Shown: positions 7,873-17,358, counted from the stretch's first letter. The stretch: DNA of 64,000 bases from Reichenbachiella agariperforans (GCF_900142205.1 NZ_FRAA01000010.1:62001-126000); one strand, 5' to 3'. Made by a program: numbers and translations. Notes: a model not told the origin generated them from the letters alone.

Positions 7873-8556
7873 ATGCACGAGTATAACACAGTCCAGGAGC
7901 ACCTTACGCTCAAAGAATACGGAAGAAACGTACAAAAATTGGTCGATCACCTACTGACCATAGAGGACAAAGAGGAGCGCAACAAAAAAGCACTCACTAT
8001 GGTGGATCTCATGAAGCAGATCAACCCTACCGCTAAAGAAACAACAGAGTCCAATCAGAAATTTTGGGATGACCTACACATCATCTCTGGATTCAAACTA
8101 GACATAGAGGGACCATTCCCTACGCCAGAGAAGGAGACTTTGGAGAAAAAACCAGATCGTGTCCCTTACTCTGCCAACGACATCACCTTCAAGCATTTCG
8201 GTAAAAACATCGAGCTACTCGTAGACAAAGCCATCACACTAGAAGACCCCGAAGAACAAGAAGCTGCCATTATTCACATTGGCAAATTGATGAAGACCTT
8301 CTTCTACTCGTACAACCAAGATGTGATGGAAGACAATGTCGTCTATACCAACATCAGACGTCTATCCAAAAACCAATTGGATATCGACATGGACAAAGTC
8401 AAAGAAGGTGATCTCTTCGAACCACAGAAAAAAGAAAGACGCAACAACCGACTACAACAGGGAGCGAACAACAACAGCGGCGGCAATAACAACAGAAGAT
8501 CTAATAACAACAGAAGGTCTAACAACAATAACAACAACCGAAGAAGAAGAAATTAA
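7873..8556 (+). CDS. DUF4290 domain protein with Asn/Arg-rich tail
   Basis: 227 residues. The DUF4290 domain covers about residues 1-180 in two similar halves, each opening with a KEYGRNVQKLVDHLLTIED-like helix (also FKHFGKNIELLVDKAITLED), an internal duplication. From about residue 185 the chain is a low-complexity Asn/Arg/Gly tail with a very positive charge, which could bind nucleic acid or cell-wall polymer. The stop codon overlaps murA's ATG by one base (TAATG), so the two are translationally coupled; this neighbour pair is conserved in Bacteroidota. TAATTTTG at 7841-7848 is a candidate -7 element. The function is unknown. Confidence 0.85.
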   Translation: MHEYNTVQEHLTLKEYGRNVQKLVDHLLTIEDKEERNKKALTMVDLMKQINPTAKETTESNQKFWDDLHIISGFKLDIEGPFPTPEKETLEKKPDRVPYSANDITFKHFGKNIELLVDKAITLEDPEEQEAAIIHIGKLMKTFFYSYNQDVMEDNVVYTNIRRLSKNQLDIDMDKVKEGDLFEPQKKERRNNRLQQGANNNSGGNNNRRSNNNRRSNNNNNNRRRRN

Positions 8557-9860
8557 TGGCGTCTTTTCATGTGACTGGTGGCACGCAGCTCAAGGGAGAA
8601 TTAGTCCCTCAAGGTGCCAAAAATGAAGCTCTTCAGATCCTATCGGCCGTACTCCTCACAGAGGAAGAAATGGTCATCAACAATGTCCCGAACATCAGAG
8701 ATGTCAACAAGCTGATCGATCTACTGAATGAAATGGGCGTACGGGTCACCAAAAACAATCCTGAATCCTATACATTCAAAGCTGATCAAATAGACATTGA
8801 CTTCTTAGAATCTGACCGATACAAACAAATGGCCTCTTCGCTCAGAGGGTCCATCATGCTACTCGGTCCGCTACTCGCTAGATTCAAGAAAGGAAGAATA
8901 CCTCAGCCAGGAGGAGACAAAATCGGTAGAAGAAGACTTGACACACACTTCACAGGTTTTCAAAAACTAGGTGCTAAATTTCAGTACGACAAAAAAACAG
9001 GCTACTACAACATAGACGCCTCGCACCTCACAGGTACCTACATGCTACTCGACGAAGCGTCCGTAACCGGTACCGCTAACATCGTGATGGCTGCAGTCCT
9101 TGCCAAAGGCAAAACCACGATCTATAATGCGGCCTGTGAACCGTACCTGCAGCAGCTATGCAGCATGCTCAACCGTATGGGGGCTAAGATCACAGGTATA
9201 GGTTCCAACCTACTGAACATCGAAGGAGTGGAGTCGCTAGGAGGTACAGAACACGCCATGCTACCGGACATGATAGAGATTGGCAGTTTCATAGGCATGG
9301 CCGCCATGACTCAGTCAGAGATCACCATCAAAAACGCTGGTATTCCGCACTTGGGCATCATCCCAGACATCTTTCAGAGACTGGGAATCAAAATGGAATT
9401 TCGAGGAGATGACATCTTCATTCCAGAACAGGATCGCTATGAGATCGAGACATTCATCGATGGCTCTATCATGACGATTGCTGATGCGATCTGGCCGGGT
9501 TTCACACCTGACCTACTAAGCATCGCACTAGTAGTCGCCACACAAGCCAAAGGAACCATACTCATTCATCAGAAGATGTTCGAAAGCAGACTGTTCTTCG
9601 TGGACAAACTGATCGAAATGGGGGCACAAGTGATCCTATGTGACCCACACCGTGCGACCGTCATCGGGCTGGACAAACAGGTAGCACTGAAAGGAATCAC
9701 CATGACCTCTCCGGATATCAGAGCTGGAGTATCGTTACTCATCGCTGCTATGTCTGCCGAGGGTGATAGCATCATCCACAACGTAGAGCAGATCGATCGG
9801 GGCTACCAAAACATCGACGGCCGACTCAACGCCATCGGTGCTAAAATCGAACGAATCTAG
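8556..9860 (+). CDS. murA: UDP-N-acetylglucosamine 1-carboxyvinyltransferase, Asp-type active site
   Basis: 434 residues. MurA transfers enolpyruvate from PEP to UDP-GlcNAc, the first committed step of peptidoglycan synthesis in the cytoplasm. Family landmarks: GGTQLKGELVPQGAKNEAL (substrate-binding Lys/Asn), SLRGSIMLLGPLLARF, the active loop PGGDKIGRRRLD, SVTGTANIVMAA, LPDMIEIGSFIGMAA, and TSPDIRAGVSLLIAAM. The loop residue that is Cys115 in E. coli is Asp121 here (GAC, 8916-8918). Cys-to-Asp is known to keep activity and confer fosfomycin insensitivity. It follows the DUF4290 gene with a one-base overlap. Confidence 0.97.
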   Translation: MASFHVTGGTQLKGELVPQGAKNEALQILSAVLLTEEEMVINNVPNIRDVNKLIDLLNEMGVRVTKNNPESYTFKADQIDIDFLESDRYKQMASSLRGSIMLLGPLLARFKKGRIPQPGGDKIGRRRLDTHFTGFQKLGAKFQYDKKTGYYNIDASHLTGTYMLLDEASVTGTANIVMAAVLAKGKTTIYNAACEPYLQQLCSMLNRMGAKITGIGSNLLNIEGVESLGGTEHAMLPDMIEIGSFIGMAAMTQSEITIKNAGIPHLGIIPDIFQRLGIKMEFRGDDIFIPEQDRYEIETFIDGSIMTIADAIWPGFTPDLLSIALVVATQAKGTILIHQKMFESRLFFVDKLIEMGAQVILCDPHRATVIGLDKQVALKGITMTSPDIRAGVSLLIAAMSAEGDSIIHNVEQIDRGYQNIDGRLNAIGAKIERI

Positions 9861-9871
9861 AAACCCAAGCC

Positions 9872-10765
9872 ATGAGGACAGTACTTCTCACACTATTGGC
9901 TTTCACACTATCTAATCTCAGCATGGCGCAGCAGCGCTATGCACCGTTGGATTTGATTGGTATTCATCAGTTGCAGACGAGCGATTCCTTACAGTTTGAC
10001 CTCAGTGGGATCGTAGCTACCGGCGGCAACTACTACGTCATTGGAGACAAACACTGGAACAATTCTCTCTATCAGGTCACTTTTGCTGACAGTCTATTCT
10101 CGATCAGTAAAACACCTGCATTTTCTATCCCCAGTAACCCCGACTTAGAAGCAATTGACTACTACGAGGGTTTATTCTATTTGGCTAGTGAAAAAGATGG
10201 TAAAGTCTACACCCTTGATCGACAAGTACTCACTCACTCCACCAATGCAAAGGAGATGCTAATCGATTTTGAATCCGCTGGCCTCACCCCGAGCAAATGG
10301 GGCAACGCTGGATGGGAAGGTCTAGCATTAGATTCAGAAAACCAAACGCTATATCTCTGCAAAGAACGCCAACCCAGATGGATAGTGGCTATCAATTTAA
10401 ACTCTGGAGCGATCAATCAATTCAATATCCCAGAGACCGAAAGCAATGATTTTTCTGACGCCAAATTCGAAAACGGTTTCCTCTACGTTCTGGAGCGAAA
10501 CGGGAATTACATCACTAAAATAGACCCAGTCAGTCAGCAGGTCACCGACAAGGTCAGCTACCACCACATAGCCAGCCACCCCGACGGAAAACTCTACGGT
10601 CCAGAGAAGTACGGCATGGCCGAAGCACTCTTACTCACTGAAGATGAAATCTGGATAGGGCTAGACAATAATGGGAAATCCGTCACTGAACATGCCAAAA
10701 ACACCCACAAGCTCTCTGGCAAGACACCAGTCATCCTCAAATTCAGGAGACCCAAAGGATTTTAA
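9872..10765 (+). CDS. Secreted phytase-like / SdiA-regulated-type beta-propeller protein
   Basis: 297 residues with a signal peptide (MRTVLLTLLAFTLSNLSMAQ). Repeated blade-like segments follow: DLSGIVATGGNYYVIGD, LEAIDYYEGLFYLASEKDGKVY, WGNAGWEGLALDSENQTLYL, DAKFENGFLYVLERNGNYI. The GWEGLALD motif is characteristic of the 'esterase-like activity of phytase' and SdiA-regulated propeller families. It is probably periplasmic or extracellular; neither ligand nor activity can be read from the sequence. It lies 11 bp after murA and 16 bp before the methyltransferase gene, suggesting one transcript. Confidence 0.7.
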   Translation: MRTVLLTLLAFTLSNLSMAQQRYAPLDLIGIHQLQTSDSLQFDLSGIVATGGNYYVIGDKHWNNSLYQVTFADSLFSISKTPAFSIPSNPDLEAIDYYEGLFYLASEKDGKVYTLDRQVLTHSTNAKEMLIDFESAGLTPSKWGNAGWEGLALDSENQTLYLCKERQPRWIVAINLNSGAINQFNIPETESNDFSDAKFENGFLYVLERNGNYITKIDPVSQQVTDKVSYHHIASHPDGKLYGPEKYGMAEALLLTEDEIWIGLDNNGKSVTEHAKNTHKLSGKTPVILKFRRPKGF

Positions 10766-10781
10766 TCGATAACTTTGTGCC

Positions 10782-11936
10782 ATGAGTACAAAGGAAGATT
10801 TTTTGGAGCAAATCAAAGCGAGTCTAGAACTGCATTCGCTAGTCAAACTAACACTGAGCAAGCCGACCGACAAAGACAGCACACTTCACAACATCTTCGT
10901 GAGACCTGTAGAAATCAAGTCTGAAAGACACTACTCGTTCACCTACCGCTACAAAACCAACGACGAAACCAAAAATCATAAGGTAGAGGCAGCATACCAA
11001 GAAATCATGATGCAGATCGAGGAGCATTTCAAAAATGCTACACTCTGTACACCCGATGAAGATATCGCACTCCTGACCAGCAAAAAAGGAAAAATTACAG
11101 TACAGAAAAGTAAAGCCAACCGGTCAACTGCCACAGTAGCACATGACAAAATCAAAACCAAACGAGCACAGCCAGACGCCAACTACCTCACCCTACTAGG
11201 TGTCACCGATCATGCGGGCAACATCATCCCCAAGATGGCAGACAAGTACCGCCAGATCAATAAATTTCTGGAAATCATGGAGAGCCTCATCGCTACCGCG
11301 CAGCTACCCAAAAACCCTAAAATTGTAGACATGGGCTCAGGCAAAGGATACCTTACTTTTGCACTATATGAATACATGAGACAGAAAGGATACGAAGTGA
11401 GTGTGACAGGTATAGAGCTCCGAAAAGAGCTCGTAGACTTCTGCAACGAAACGGCAAAGCAGTTGAGTTTTGAAGGTCTTCAGTTCGTAGATCAACCCAT
11501 CGAGGAGTACGAAAACAAGGATATTGATATCTTGATCGCACTACATGCCTGTGATACAGCCACCGATGATGCACTAGCCAAAGGACTCGCTTCAGATGCT
11601 GCACTGATCGTCACCGCTCCTTGCTGTCACAAACAAGTCCGCCAGCAACTCAAAGGAAAAGCAGTCTCCAGCCCTATCCTCAAATATGGCATCTTCAAAG
11701 AACGCCAGTATGAAATGGTCACTGATACCATCCGTGCCCTAATCCTAGAGCGTGAAGGCTATGAGTCCAAGATATTTGAGTTCGTCTCTAACGAACATAC
11801 GCGTAAAAACGTGATGCTCGTCGGAATCAACCACCACCGCACCAAAAACGAACAGGGAGCCAACGACAAGATTTCGGCCATCAAATCAGAATTTGGACTG
11901 GACTATCAGCAACTAGAGCGACTGATTGACGGGTAG
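10782..11936 (+). CDS. Class I SAM-dependent methyltransferase with PCCHK motif
   Basis: 384 residues. Residues about 1-150 form an N-terminal domain rich in Lys/Thr (possible RNA binding). The SAM-binding motif I is KIVDMGSGKGYLTFALYEYM, motif II GIELRKELVDFCN, and a LHACDTATDDAL motif and TAPCCHKQVR follow. The HACD...PCCHK pair is typical of the METTL25/Trm13-like group of RNA-directed methyltransferases, so RNA is a reasonable substrate guess but not shown. Its 3' end overlaps that of the convergent DinB gene by 24 bp. Confidence 0.75.
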   Translation: MSTKEDFLEQIKASLELHSLVKLTLSKPTDKDSTLHNIFVRPVEIKSERHYSFTYRYKTNDETKNHKVEAAYQEIMMQIEEHFKNATLCTPDEDIALLTSKKGKITVQKSKANRSTATVAHDKIKTKRAQPDANYLTLLGVTDHAGNIIPKMADKYRQINKFLEIMESLIATAQLPKNPKIVDMGSGKGYLTFALYEYMRQKGYEVSVTGIELRKELVDFCNETAKQLSFEGLQFVDQPIEEYENKDIDILIALHACDTATDDALAKGLASDAALIVTAPCCHKQVRQQLKGKAVSSPILKYGIFKERQYEMVTDTIRALILEREGYESKIFEFVSNEHTRKNVMLVGINHHRTKNEQGANDKISAIKSEFGLDYQQLERLIDG

Positions 11937-12497
11937 GTCTGTCTCCACACCTAACTCCTTCAGCACATTATTCGCCTGAATGATATGGCGTTGGTTGTGC
12001 CCAATCAAAAAGCGCAGTGCGTCCCCCAGTCTGAAAGTCACTATCGCTCCGATAGCAGAGGGAATTTTAATCTTCTGTAAATCGAGTGTTTTGCATAGGC
12101 TCAAGTAGCCCAGTATTTCCTCCTGGTCTTCCAAAAACTTCGAGATCGTATCACGCTGCACTTTCACCTCAGGATCAAACTTCCGCATCGTTTTCATCGG
12201 AGAAGGAATACCACCGTCAGCCTTTGGTTTGATCATTTTGACAAAGTAGTTTCCTAACCATCCCGGCTTGTAAGATTCACGGTCACAAGGCTTAGCCGAT
12301 GACAGCTTCCTATCAAACTGAATCAAATAGTGTGCATCAGCGATATTGAGATGCTCTAAGCACTCTATGGCACTCCATCGATCGGGATTAGATCTACGAG
12401 CAATCAACTCCTCCTCTAGTGAGGCGATGTGTTTTACCTCTTCGATAATTCTATACGTGTCTGCCATTAGGCTTTCGATTAGTTCTGACCGCTTCAT
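11913..12497 (-). CDS. DinB-superfamily protein
   Basis: 194 residues in a four-helix DinB-like arrangement: helix 1 LIESLMADTYRIIEEVKHI, then the SAIECLEHLNIADAHYLIQF helix with the first metal-site His, and a late RFLIGHNQRHIIQANNVL helix with the HNxRH pattern. The three His positions characteristic of metal-binding DinB proteins are present. Known members include thiol-S-transferases and stress-induced proteins; the substrate here is unknown. It overlaps the methyltransferase gene tail to tail and lies 62 bp downstream of the start of nothing but a short spacer after the Crp/Fnr gene's 3' end. Confidence 0.8.
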   Translation of the reverse strand: MKRSELIESLMADTYRIIEEVKHIASLEEELIARRSNPDRWSAIECLEHLNIADAHYLIQFDRKLSSAKPCDRESYKPGWLGNYFVKMIKPKADGGIPSPMKTMRKFDPEVKVQRDTISKFLEDQEEILGYLSLCKTLDLQKIKIPSAIGAIVTFRLGDALRFLIGHNQRHIIQANNVLKELGVETDLPVNQSL

Positions 12498-12559
12498 AAG
12501 TTCTTGGTTATTTGATGCTCAAAATTACACTTTGTCAGGGAAAGCAATCTTGATCTATA

Positions 12560-13159
12560 TCAAGTTCGCATTGACTTTGATTTTTCTAAACTGACTTTAC
12601 GCAGACGGCTAAAAGTCTCTGGACTCATCCCCAGATAGGACGCTAGATACTTCTGCGGCACTTTCTGCAAGATATGCGGGCTATCCTTCATCAGACGTTC
12701 AAATCGATCTTCTGCCGAAAAATTCCTCACCTCCACCTGTCGTCTACCTATTCCTATCAAGATTTTGGCATTGAATACACGCCCCCATCGCTCCATAGAC
12801 TTGTAGGCATCATACATCGCCATGAGGTTCTCATAGCTGATCTTCAACCCACGAACCGACGACAAAGCATCTATACTCCATTCGGATGGAGCCTGATCCA
12901 AAAACGAATCATAGGCTCCAGAAAAATCTCCCTCATAAGAAAAACCCAAAACAGACTCCTGCCCACCGTTTCTAACAAAAGCACGTAACACGCCTTCATG
13001 AACAAAATAAAAGTAGCGTTCTGTTTTCCCTTCGCGAATTAAAAACTCTCCCTTGGACAACTCAAAGCTTGACCAACGCGGCACAAAATCCTCCCACGCC
13101 TCCTCTCCTAAAGGAGAAAAACTATCCATTCGCTGTCTGAGATGTGTAAACTCATTCAT
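12560..13159 (-). CDS. Crp/Fnr-family transcription regulator
   Basis: 199 residues. The N-terminal cyclic-nucleotide-binding-like beta roll covers residues about 25-115 (SKGEFLIREGKTERYFYFVHEGVLRAF). The C-terminal HTH is LQKVPQKYLASYLGMSPETFSRLRK. The Arg and Glu needed for cAMP binding are not evident, so its ligand is probably something else. No Cys cluster suggests it is not an oxygen-sensing Fe-S Fnr. It is followed 62 bp later by the DinB gene, which may be co-transcribed, and is divergent from the amino-acid symporter. Targets are unknown. Confidence 0.88.
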   Translation of the reverse strand: MNEFTHLRQRMDSFSPLGEEAWEDFVPRWSSFELSKGEFLIREGKTERYFYFVHEGVLRAFVRNGGQESVLGFSYEGDFSGAYDSFLDQAPSEWSIDALSSVRGLKISYENLMAMYDAYKSMERWGRVFNAKILIGIGRRQVEVRNFSAEDRFERLMKDSPHILQKVPQKYLASYLGMSPETFSRLRKVSLEKSKSMRT

Positions 13160-13271
13160 TCAAAAACCTGTTTTTTAGCTTGATGACTGAGATAAATATA
13201 ATGTAGCCCTACCGAAAGTGATCGGTTTGTATAGATTTGTTGTTACTGAATTCATAAAACAACAATCCATT

Positions 13272-14948
13272 ATGCAAGAGTTAAACGACATCTTGATTCT
13301 AATCGATAGCTACATTGGCAGCTCCTTTTGGTTTCCTTATGTACTAATCGGGACCGGCCTATTCTTCACTATTTACCTCAAGTTTCCACAAGTTAGATAT
13401 TTCCGTTTCGCGCTCAGTGTCGTCAAAGGAAAGTTTGACAAAAGTGATGACGAAGGAGACACCTCACATTTTCAAGCTTTGGCAACTGCCCTATCCGGAA
13501 CTGTGGGTACTGGCAACATAGCAGGCGTAGCATTAGCAATCCATATCGGCGGACCAGCAGCATTATTTTGGATGCTAGTCACTGCAGCAGTAGGCATGTG
13601 TACCAAATTCGTCGAAGTAACTCTCTCTCATAAATACCGTGAAAAAACCACTGACGGTACCATGGCAGGTGGTCCAATGTATTTCATGAAGAACAAAATG
13701 AACATGAAGTGGCTCGCCGCAGCTTTTGCTGTAGCGACGGTTCTATCGTCTTTTGGTACGGGGAGTTTGCCTCAGATCAACAGTATCTCCAACACACTGA
13801 ATGCGACATTCGGGATCAATCACATGCTAACAGGCGGCGTATTGGCTGTACTATTAGGCTTTGTGATCATCGGAGGGATCAAAAGAATCGCTGCGGTGAC
13901 CGAAAAACTCGTTCCTTCTATGGCGGTCATCTACTTTATCGGAGCTTTTGGCGTGATATTTTACAACTACGACCAGATTCTCCCGTCATTTGCCTCCATC
14001 TTTTCTGACCTATTCACGGGCTCTTCAGCGACTGGAGGCTTCCTAGGTGCATCCATCGCATTTGCCTTCAACAAGGGCGTAGGTCGTGGACTATTCTCTA
14101 ACGAAGCAGGCCAAGGTAGTGCCCCCATCGCTCATGCCTCTGCCAAGGGACATGAACCTGTCTCAGAAGGCATGGTAGCGATCTTAGAGCCATTCATTGA
14201 TACTATCGTAATATGTACCATTACGGGTCTGGTGCTTTTGTCATCTGGCGTATGGAGTGAAAAACATGAAAACGAATTTCAGGTTTCTGACTTGAGCATT
14301 TTAGAGCAAATCGACATCTCGGACGAGACAAAAGAAGGTTCAGCCGCACTTTATGGTCACGTATCAGGCAAAGCACCACTCCCTGTCTTCTCAGGAGAAC
14401 TAGCTGCTACAGATGGAAAAATCACCACGCCAGCAACCTTCATCCACGCCAGGTCACTAGCAGAGGACGTTACGCTTTACAAGAACGGCTCGCCCTATAC
14501 GGGAAGTACCCAAATCCTAGACGGCAACCCTATTGATCCTGAAGTCACATTTATAGGCAAGTCTCTGGTTCATAGTGCTCCGCTGACGGCTCTTGCTTTT
14601 AGCAGAGGATTCTTTGGTGCTTATGGATCTTACATCGTCTCTATCGGTATCTTGTTATTTGCCTTTAGCACAGCGATTTCATGGTCATACTACGGAGACC
14701 GAGCGATGACTTTCCTTTTTGGTAGCGGTTCGGTGATTTACTTTAGGATCGTATATGTGATTGGTTTCTTTGTAGCGTCATTCACTGACACGACCATCAT
14801 TTGGTCACTGGCTGGGATAGCTATTGCCGTGATGACCTTGCCTAACCTATTTGGCTTACTCTATCTACGCAAGGATATGAAACAGACGGTAGATGATTTT
14901 TGGAAGGGGTTCAAAAAAGAATATCCTGAGGAGAAAACACCAGAATAG
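13272..14948 (+). CDS. AGCS-family sodium/amino-acid (alanine/glycine) symporter with large insertion
   Basis: 558 residues from ATG 13272 ([16 protein letters not shown]). An upstream frame to 13218 lacks support. AGCS landmarks are [36 protein letters not shown] (Na+/substrate site), and [24 protein letters not shown]. About eleven membrane segments are visible. Typical members have ~450 residues; here a ~110-residue hydrophilic stretch (about residues 330-440, nt 14260-14590) interrupts the chain between two membrane segments, with no similarity I recognise. The transporter would import small neutral amino acids with Na+, consistent with a sodium-using organism (NqrF). A terminator follows. 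Confidence 0.9.
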   Translation: MQELNDILILIDSYIGSSFWFPYVLIGTGLFFTIYLKFPQVRYFRFALSVVKGKFDKSDDEGDTSHFQALATALSGTVGTGNIAGVALAIHIGGPAALFWMLVTAAVGMCTKFVEVTLSHKYREKTTDGTMAGGPMYFMKNKMNMKWLAAAFAVATVLSSFGTGSLPQINSISNTLNATFGINHMLTGGVLAVLLGFVIIGGIKRIAAVTEKLVPSMAVIYFIGAFGVIFYNYDQILPSFASIFSDLFTGSSATGGFLGASIAFAFNKGVGRGLFSNEAGQGSAPIAHASAKGHEPVSEGMVAILEPFIDTIVICTITGLVLLSSGVWSEKHENEFQVSDLSILEQIDISDETKEGSAALYGHVSGKAPLPVFSGELAATDGKITTPATFIHARSLAEDVTLYKNGSPYTGSTQILDGNPIDPEVTFIGKSLVHSAPLTALAFSRGFFGAYGSYIVSIGILLFAFSTAISWSYYGDRAMTFLFGSGSVIYFRIVYVIGFFVASFTDTTIIWSLAGIAIAVMTLPNLFGLLYLRKDMKQTVDDFWKGFKKEYPEEKTPE

Positions 14949-14957
14949 ACAAAAAAC

Positions 14958-14988
14958 AAGAGGCTGCCCATACGGACAGCCTCTTTTG
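14958..14988. terminator. Intrinsic terminator between convergent genes
   Basis: AAGAGGCTGCCC (14958-14969) pairs with GGACAGCCTCTT (14974-14985), 11 of 12 positions, with a 4-nt loop and T-run. It ends the symporter transcript and, read on the minus strand, could serve the DUF4251 gene. Confidence 0.8.
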
Positions 14989-15006
14989 TAATAGGTGTAT
15001 GTATTT

Positions 15007-15546
15007 TTATTTCTTTTTTTCATCAGGCAGCGCAGCAATTGTGCCATCATAGCTGATCTGGTTCCTAGCACTGCTCCTCACACTGAGCGCGGCACTGCTA
15101 TTCGAATTGATAGTAAACTGACATTGATAGACTTCATTCCCTGTGGACGACTTCACTTCGAAACTAACCATAGACCTCATCTTTTTATCATTGTGCTCTA
15201 TCTTCAAGTCTTGTGCTGTACCTTCAAAATTAATTCCTCCTTCACCACTCATATCATACATCTGCACCACACCAAAATACGGCAAATAAGCAGATGTCAA
15301 AGTATCTTCTAGTGTCAACTGATTACTATTTCCAATCAAATTGATTCGACGACCTTTCTGAGTAGTCGCCCATGTAGCAGTGAAACTAAAAGCTCCAGAA
15401 TCCAAGAGCATTTTAGTCTCCATGTATTCTTGACGCTGCTTTTCCTTTTTGGCTTCCTTTCTGGATTTTTTATCCTGACCAAACACAACCGCCACGGTCA
15501 GGAGCAAAAACGCGAGTATTAACAATAAGCTCTTCATCTGTATCAT
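15007..15546 (-). CDS. DUF4251 domain lipoprotein-like/exported protein
   Basis: 179 residues (a second ATG four codons in, at 15537, is equally good). The signal peptide LLLILAFLLLTVAVVFG ends in GQ, with no lipobox Cys. A Lys/Glu-rich linker follows. Residues about 55-170 are the beta-rich DUF4251 domain (SGAFSFTATWATTQKGRRIN, YLPYFGVVQMYDMSGEGGIN, SFEVKSSTGNEVYQCQFTI). The domain is largely restricted to Bacteroidota and its function is unknown; the protein is probably periplasmic. Confidence 0.85.
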   Translation of the reverse strand: MIQMKSLLLILAFLLLTVAVVFGQDKKSRKEAKKEKQRQEYMETKMLLDSGAFSFTATWATTQKGRRINLIGNSNQLTLEDTLTSAYLPYFGVVQMYDMSGEGGINFEGTAQDLKIEHNDKKMRSMVSFEVKSSTGNEVYQCQFTINSNSSAALSVRSSARNQISYDGTIAALPDEKKK

Positions 15547-15586
15547 TCTTTAGTTATTTAGAATTTAACCAATACTGTGCCAAAAC

Positions 15587-17287
15587 TTATTTGAGAGAGT
15601 TGGACTGAAACGGAAGATCAGATTCTTGCCCGCTATTGATCGCTGCTGCGATCGATTCATGGATATTCTCCAAACCAATCTGATCCGCCAAACCACAGCG
15701 ATACAACTTATCACGCACTGGACCTATAATCGAAGTTAACTTCAAGGTGATTCCTCGATTTTGCATATCCACATGAATGTCTCGCAAAGCACTAATCGCT
15801 GTAGAATCAATATCACTAATACTCTGCGCGTCGATCACAAACAACTTCATCTCTGGTTTCTTCGCCAAAATCGTCCTTATAGTCTCTTGCAGTGCACTCA
15901 CATTGGCAAAAAACAAACGCGCATCGAACCGAATAATCCCAACATCTGGGCGATCATAAGCTTGATCAAATCGCTTGATATTGCGAAAAAAACGCGTCCC
16001 CTCTATCTGTCCCAGTTCAGCAATATGAGGAATGGATGCTTTATAGATCAAAACCACTAACGATAGCAATACACCGAACAAAATCCCCCACTCGATCCCA
16101 AACATAATCGTCCCTACGAAAGACACCATCAGCATCGCAAAATCATACTTATCGGTATGCCACAAGGTTTTAACCTCCTCTATATCTATCAACCCCAAGA
16201 CACTCACAATAATAATAGATGCCAAAATCGCACTAGGTAGATAATAAAAAAGTGGCGTCAAGAATAACAAAACCAATAACACGACTAGTGCACTAAAAAA
16301 AAGTGCCACAGTAGTTTTTGCTCCAGCAGCATCATTGACCGCTGAACGACTAAAACTACCTGTAGTAGGAAAACTACTAAATAGAGACCCTATCATATTG
16401 CCCAGTCCAAGTGCTATTAGCTCCTTGTTGGCTTTGACTTCATATTCATTTTTATGTTTGTACTGGAGCGTCCTACCAATAGAATACGCCTCTATGAACC
16501 CTATAAATGCCAAAGTCAACGCCATCGGTGCAAGCGCTCGCACCTGCTCTAAATCCCAAGTTGGAATAGCTACAGATGGCAATCCCTCAGGCACATAGCC
16601 TACGATTGCTACGCCTAGTGTGTCTAGACGGAACCCATAAACCACGCCAGCACTAACGACCACCAGAATCAAACCTGTAGGTAATTTGGGACTCCACCGT
16701 TTCAATACCACGATCAACACCATCCCCGTCAAACCAATCAGTAATGTCCAGCCATTGATCTCATCAATCCTAAACATCAAATCAATCACTATGTCATGTA
16801 GATACTTTCCGCTTATAAGTTCGACTCCCGTCAAATGCTTGAGATGGTTGATTGCGATGACAAACACCGCTGCACTGGTAAACCCAGCAATCACAGGGCG
16901 TGACAAAAAATTGGTCAAGAAGCCCAAACGAAATACACCCATAGCCAGCTGAAGCAAACCAATCATCAAAGCCAAGAGTATAGCCAGACCGATGTAATCA
17001 GACGTCCCAGCCACCGCTAATGCGGAAATCCCCGTCGCAACGAGCAAAGAATCCATGGCGACTGGCCCTACTGAAAGCTGACGTGAAGTACCGAACCATG
17101 CATAGACTACCTGAGGAAATATCGCAGCATAGAGTCCATACACAGGAGGCAGGCCTGCTATCATCGCATAAGCCATCCCCTGCGGCACCATCATGACACC
17201 AGCCGTCACCCCTGCCACAGCGTCTCCTTTGAGGCCAGACACGTCGTAGTTGCGTAACACATCAATAATGGGTAAAATTTTGCGCAT
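15587..17287 (-). CDS. SulP-family anion transporter with STAS domain
   Basis: 566 residues. The membrane part (residues ~1-420) shows SulP signatures: GDAVAGVTAGVMMVPQGMAY at the start, LPPVYGLYAAIFPQVVYAWF, and SFPTTGSFSRSAVNDAAGAK. The C-terminal STAS domain (~430-550) contains FVIDAQSISDIDSTAISAL, the nucleotide-binding/regulatory loop. Members carry sulfate, bicarbonate, or other anions; no carbonic anhydrase fusion or adjacent sulfate-assimilation gene helps choose. It lies 61 bp downstream of a Crp/Fnr gene on the same strand, with a strong palindrome in between that may be its operator. Confidence 0.92.
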   Translation of the reverse strand: MRKILPIIDVLRNYDVSGLKGDAVAGVTAGVMMVPQGMAYAMIAGLPPVYGLYAAIFPQVVYAWFGTSRQLSVGPVAMDSLLVATGISALAVAGTSDYIGLAILLALMIGLLQLAMGVFRLGFLTNFLSRPVIAGFTSAAVFVIAINHLKHLTGVELISGKYLHDIVIDLMFRIDEINGWTLLIGLTGMVLIVVLKRWSPKLPTGLILVVVSAGVVYGFRLDTLGVAIVGYVPEGLPSVAIPTWDLEQVRALAPMALTLAFIGFIEAYSIGRTLQYKHKNEYEVKANKELIALGLGNMIGSLFSSFPTTGSFSRSAVNDAAGAKTTVALFFSALVVLLVLLFLTPLFYYLPSAILASIIIVSVLGLIDIEEVKTLWHTDKYDFAMLMVSFVGTIMFGIEWGILFGVLLSLVVLIYKASIPHIAELGQIEGTRFFRNIKRFDQAYDRPDVGIIRFDARLFFANVSALQETIRTILAKKPEMKLFVIDAQSISDIDSTAISALRDIHVDMQNRGITLKLTSIIGPVRDKLYRCGLADQIGLENIHESIAAAINSGQESDLPFQSNSLK

Positions 17288-17332
17288 GGCTTAATTTAAT
17301 CAGAGTGGTAAAATTACCTGCTGATCTCAAAG

Positions 17333-17358
17333 GATATTGTAACAATAGTTACAATATC
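17333..17358. promoter_or_regulatory. Perfect 11-bp palindrome, candidate Crp/Fnr operator for the SulP gene
   Basis: GATATTGTAAC (17333-17343), AATA, GTTACAATATC (17348-17358). It overlaps the Crp/Fnr gene's stop codon and lies 46 bp upstream of the SulP start. The half-site TTGTAAC with a 4-bp centre resembles Crp/Fnr-superfamily sites in layout. A weak terminator is the alternative, but no T-run follows on the minus strand. Confidence 0.5.
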
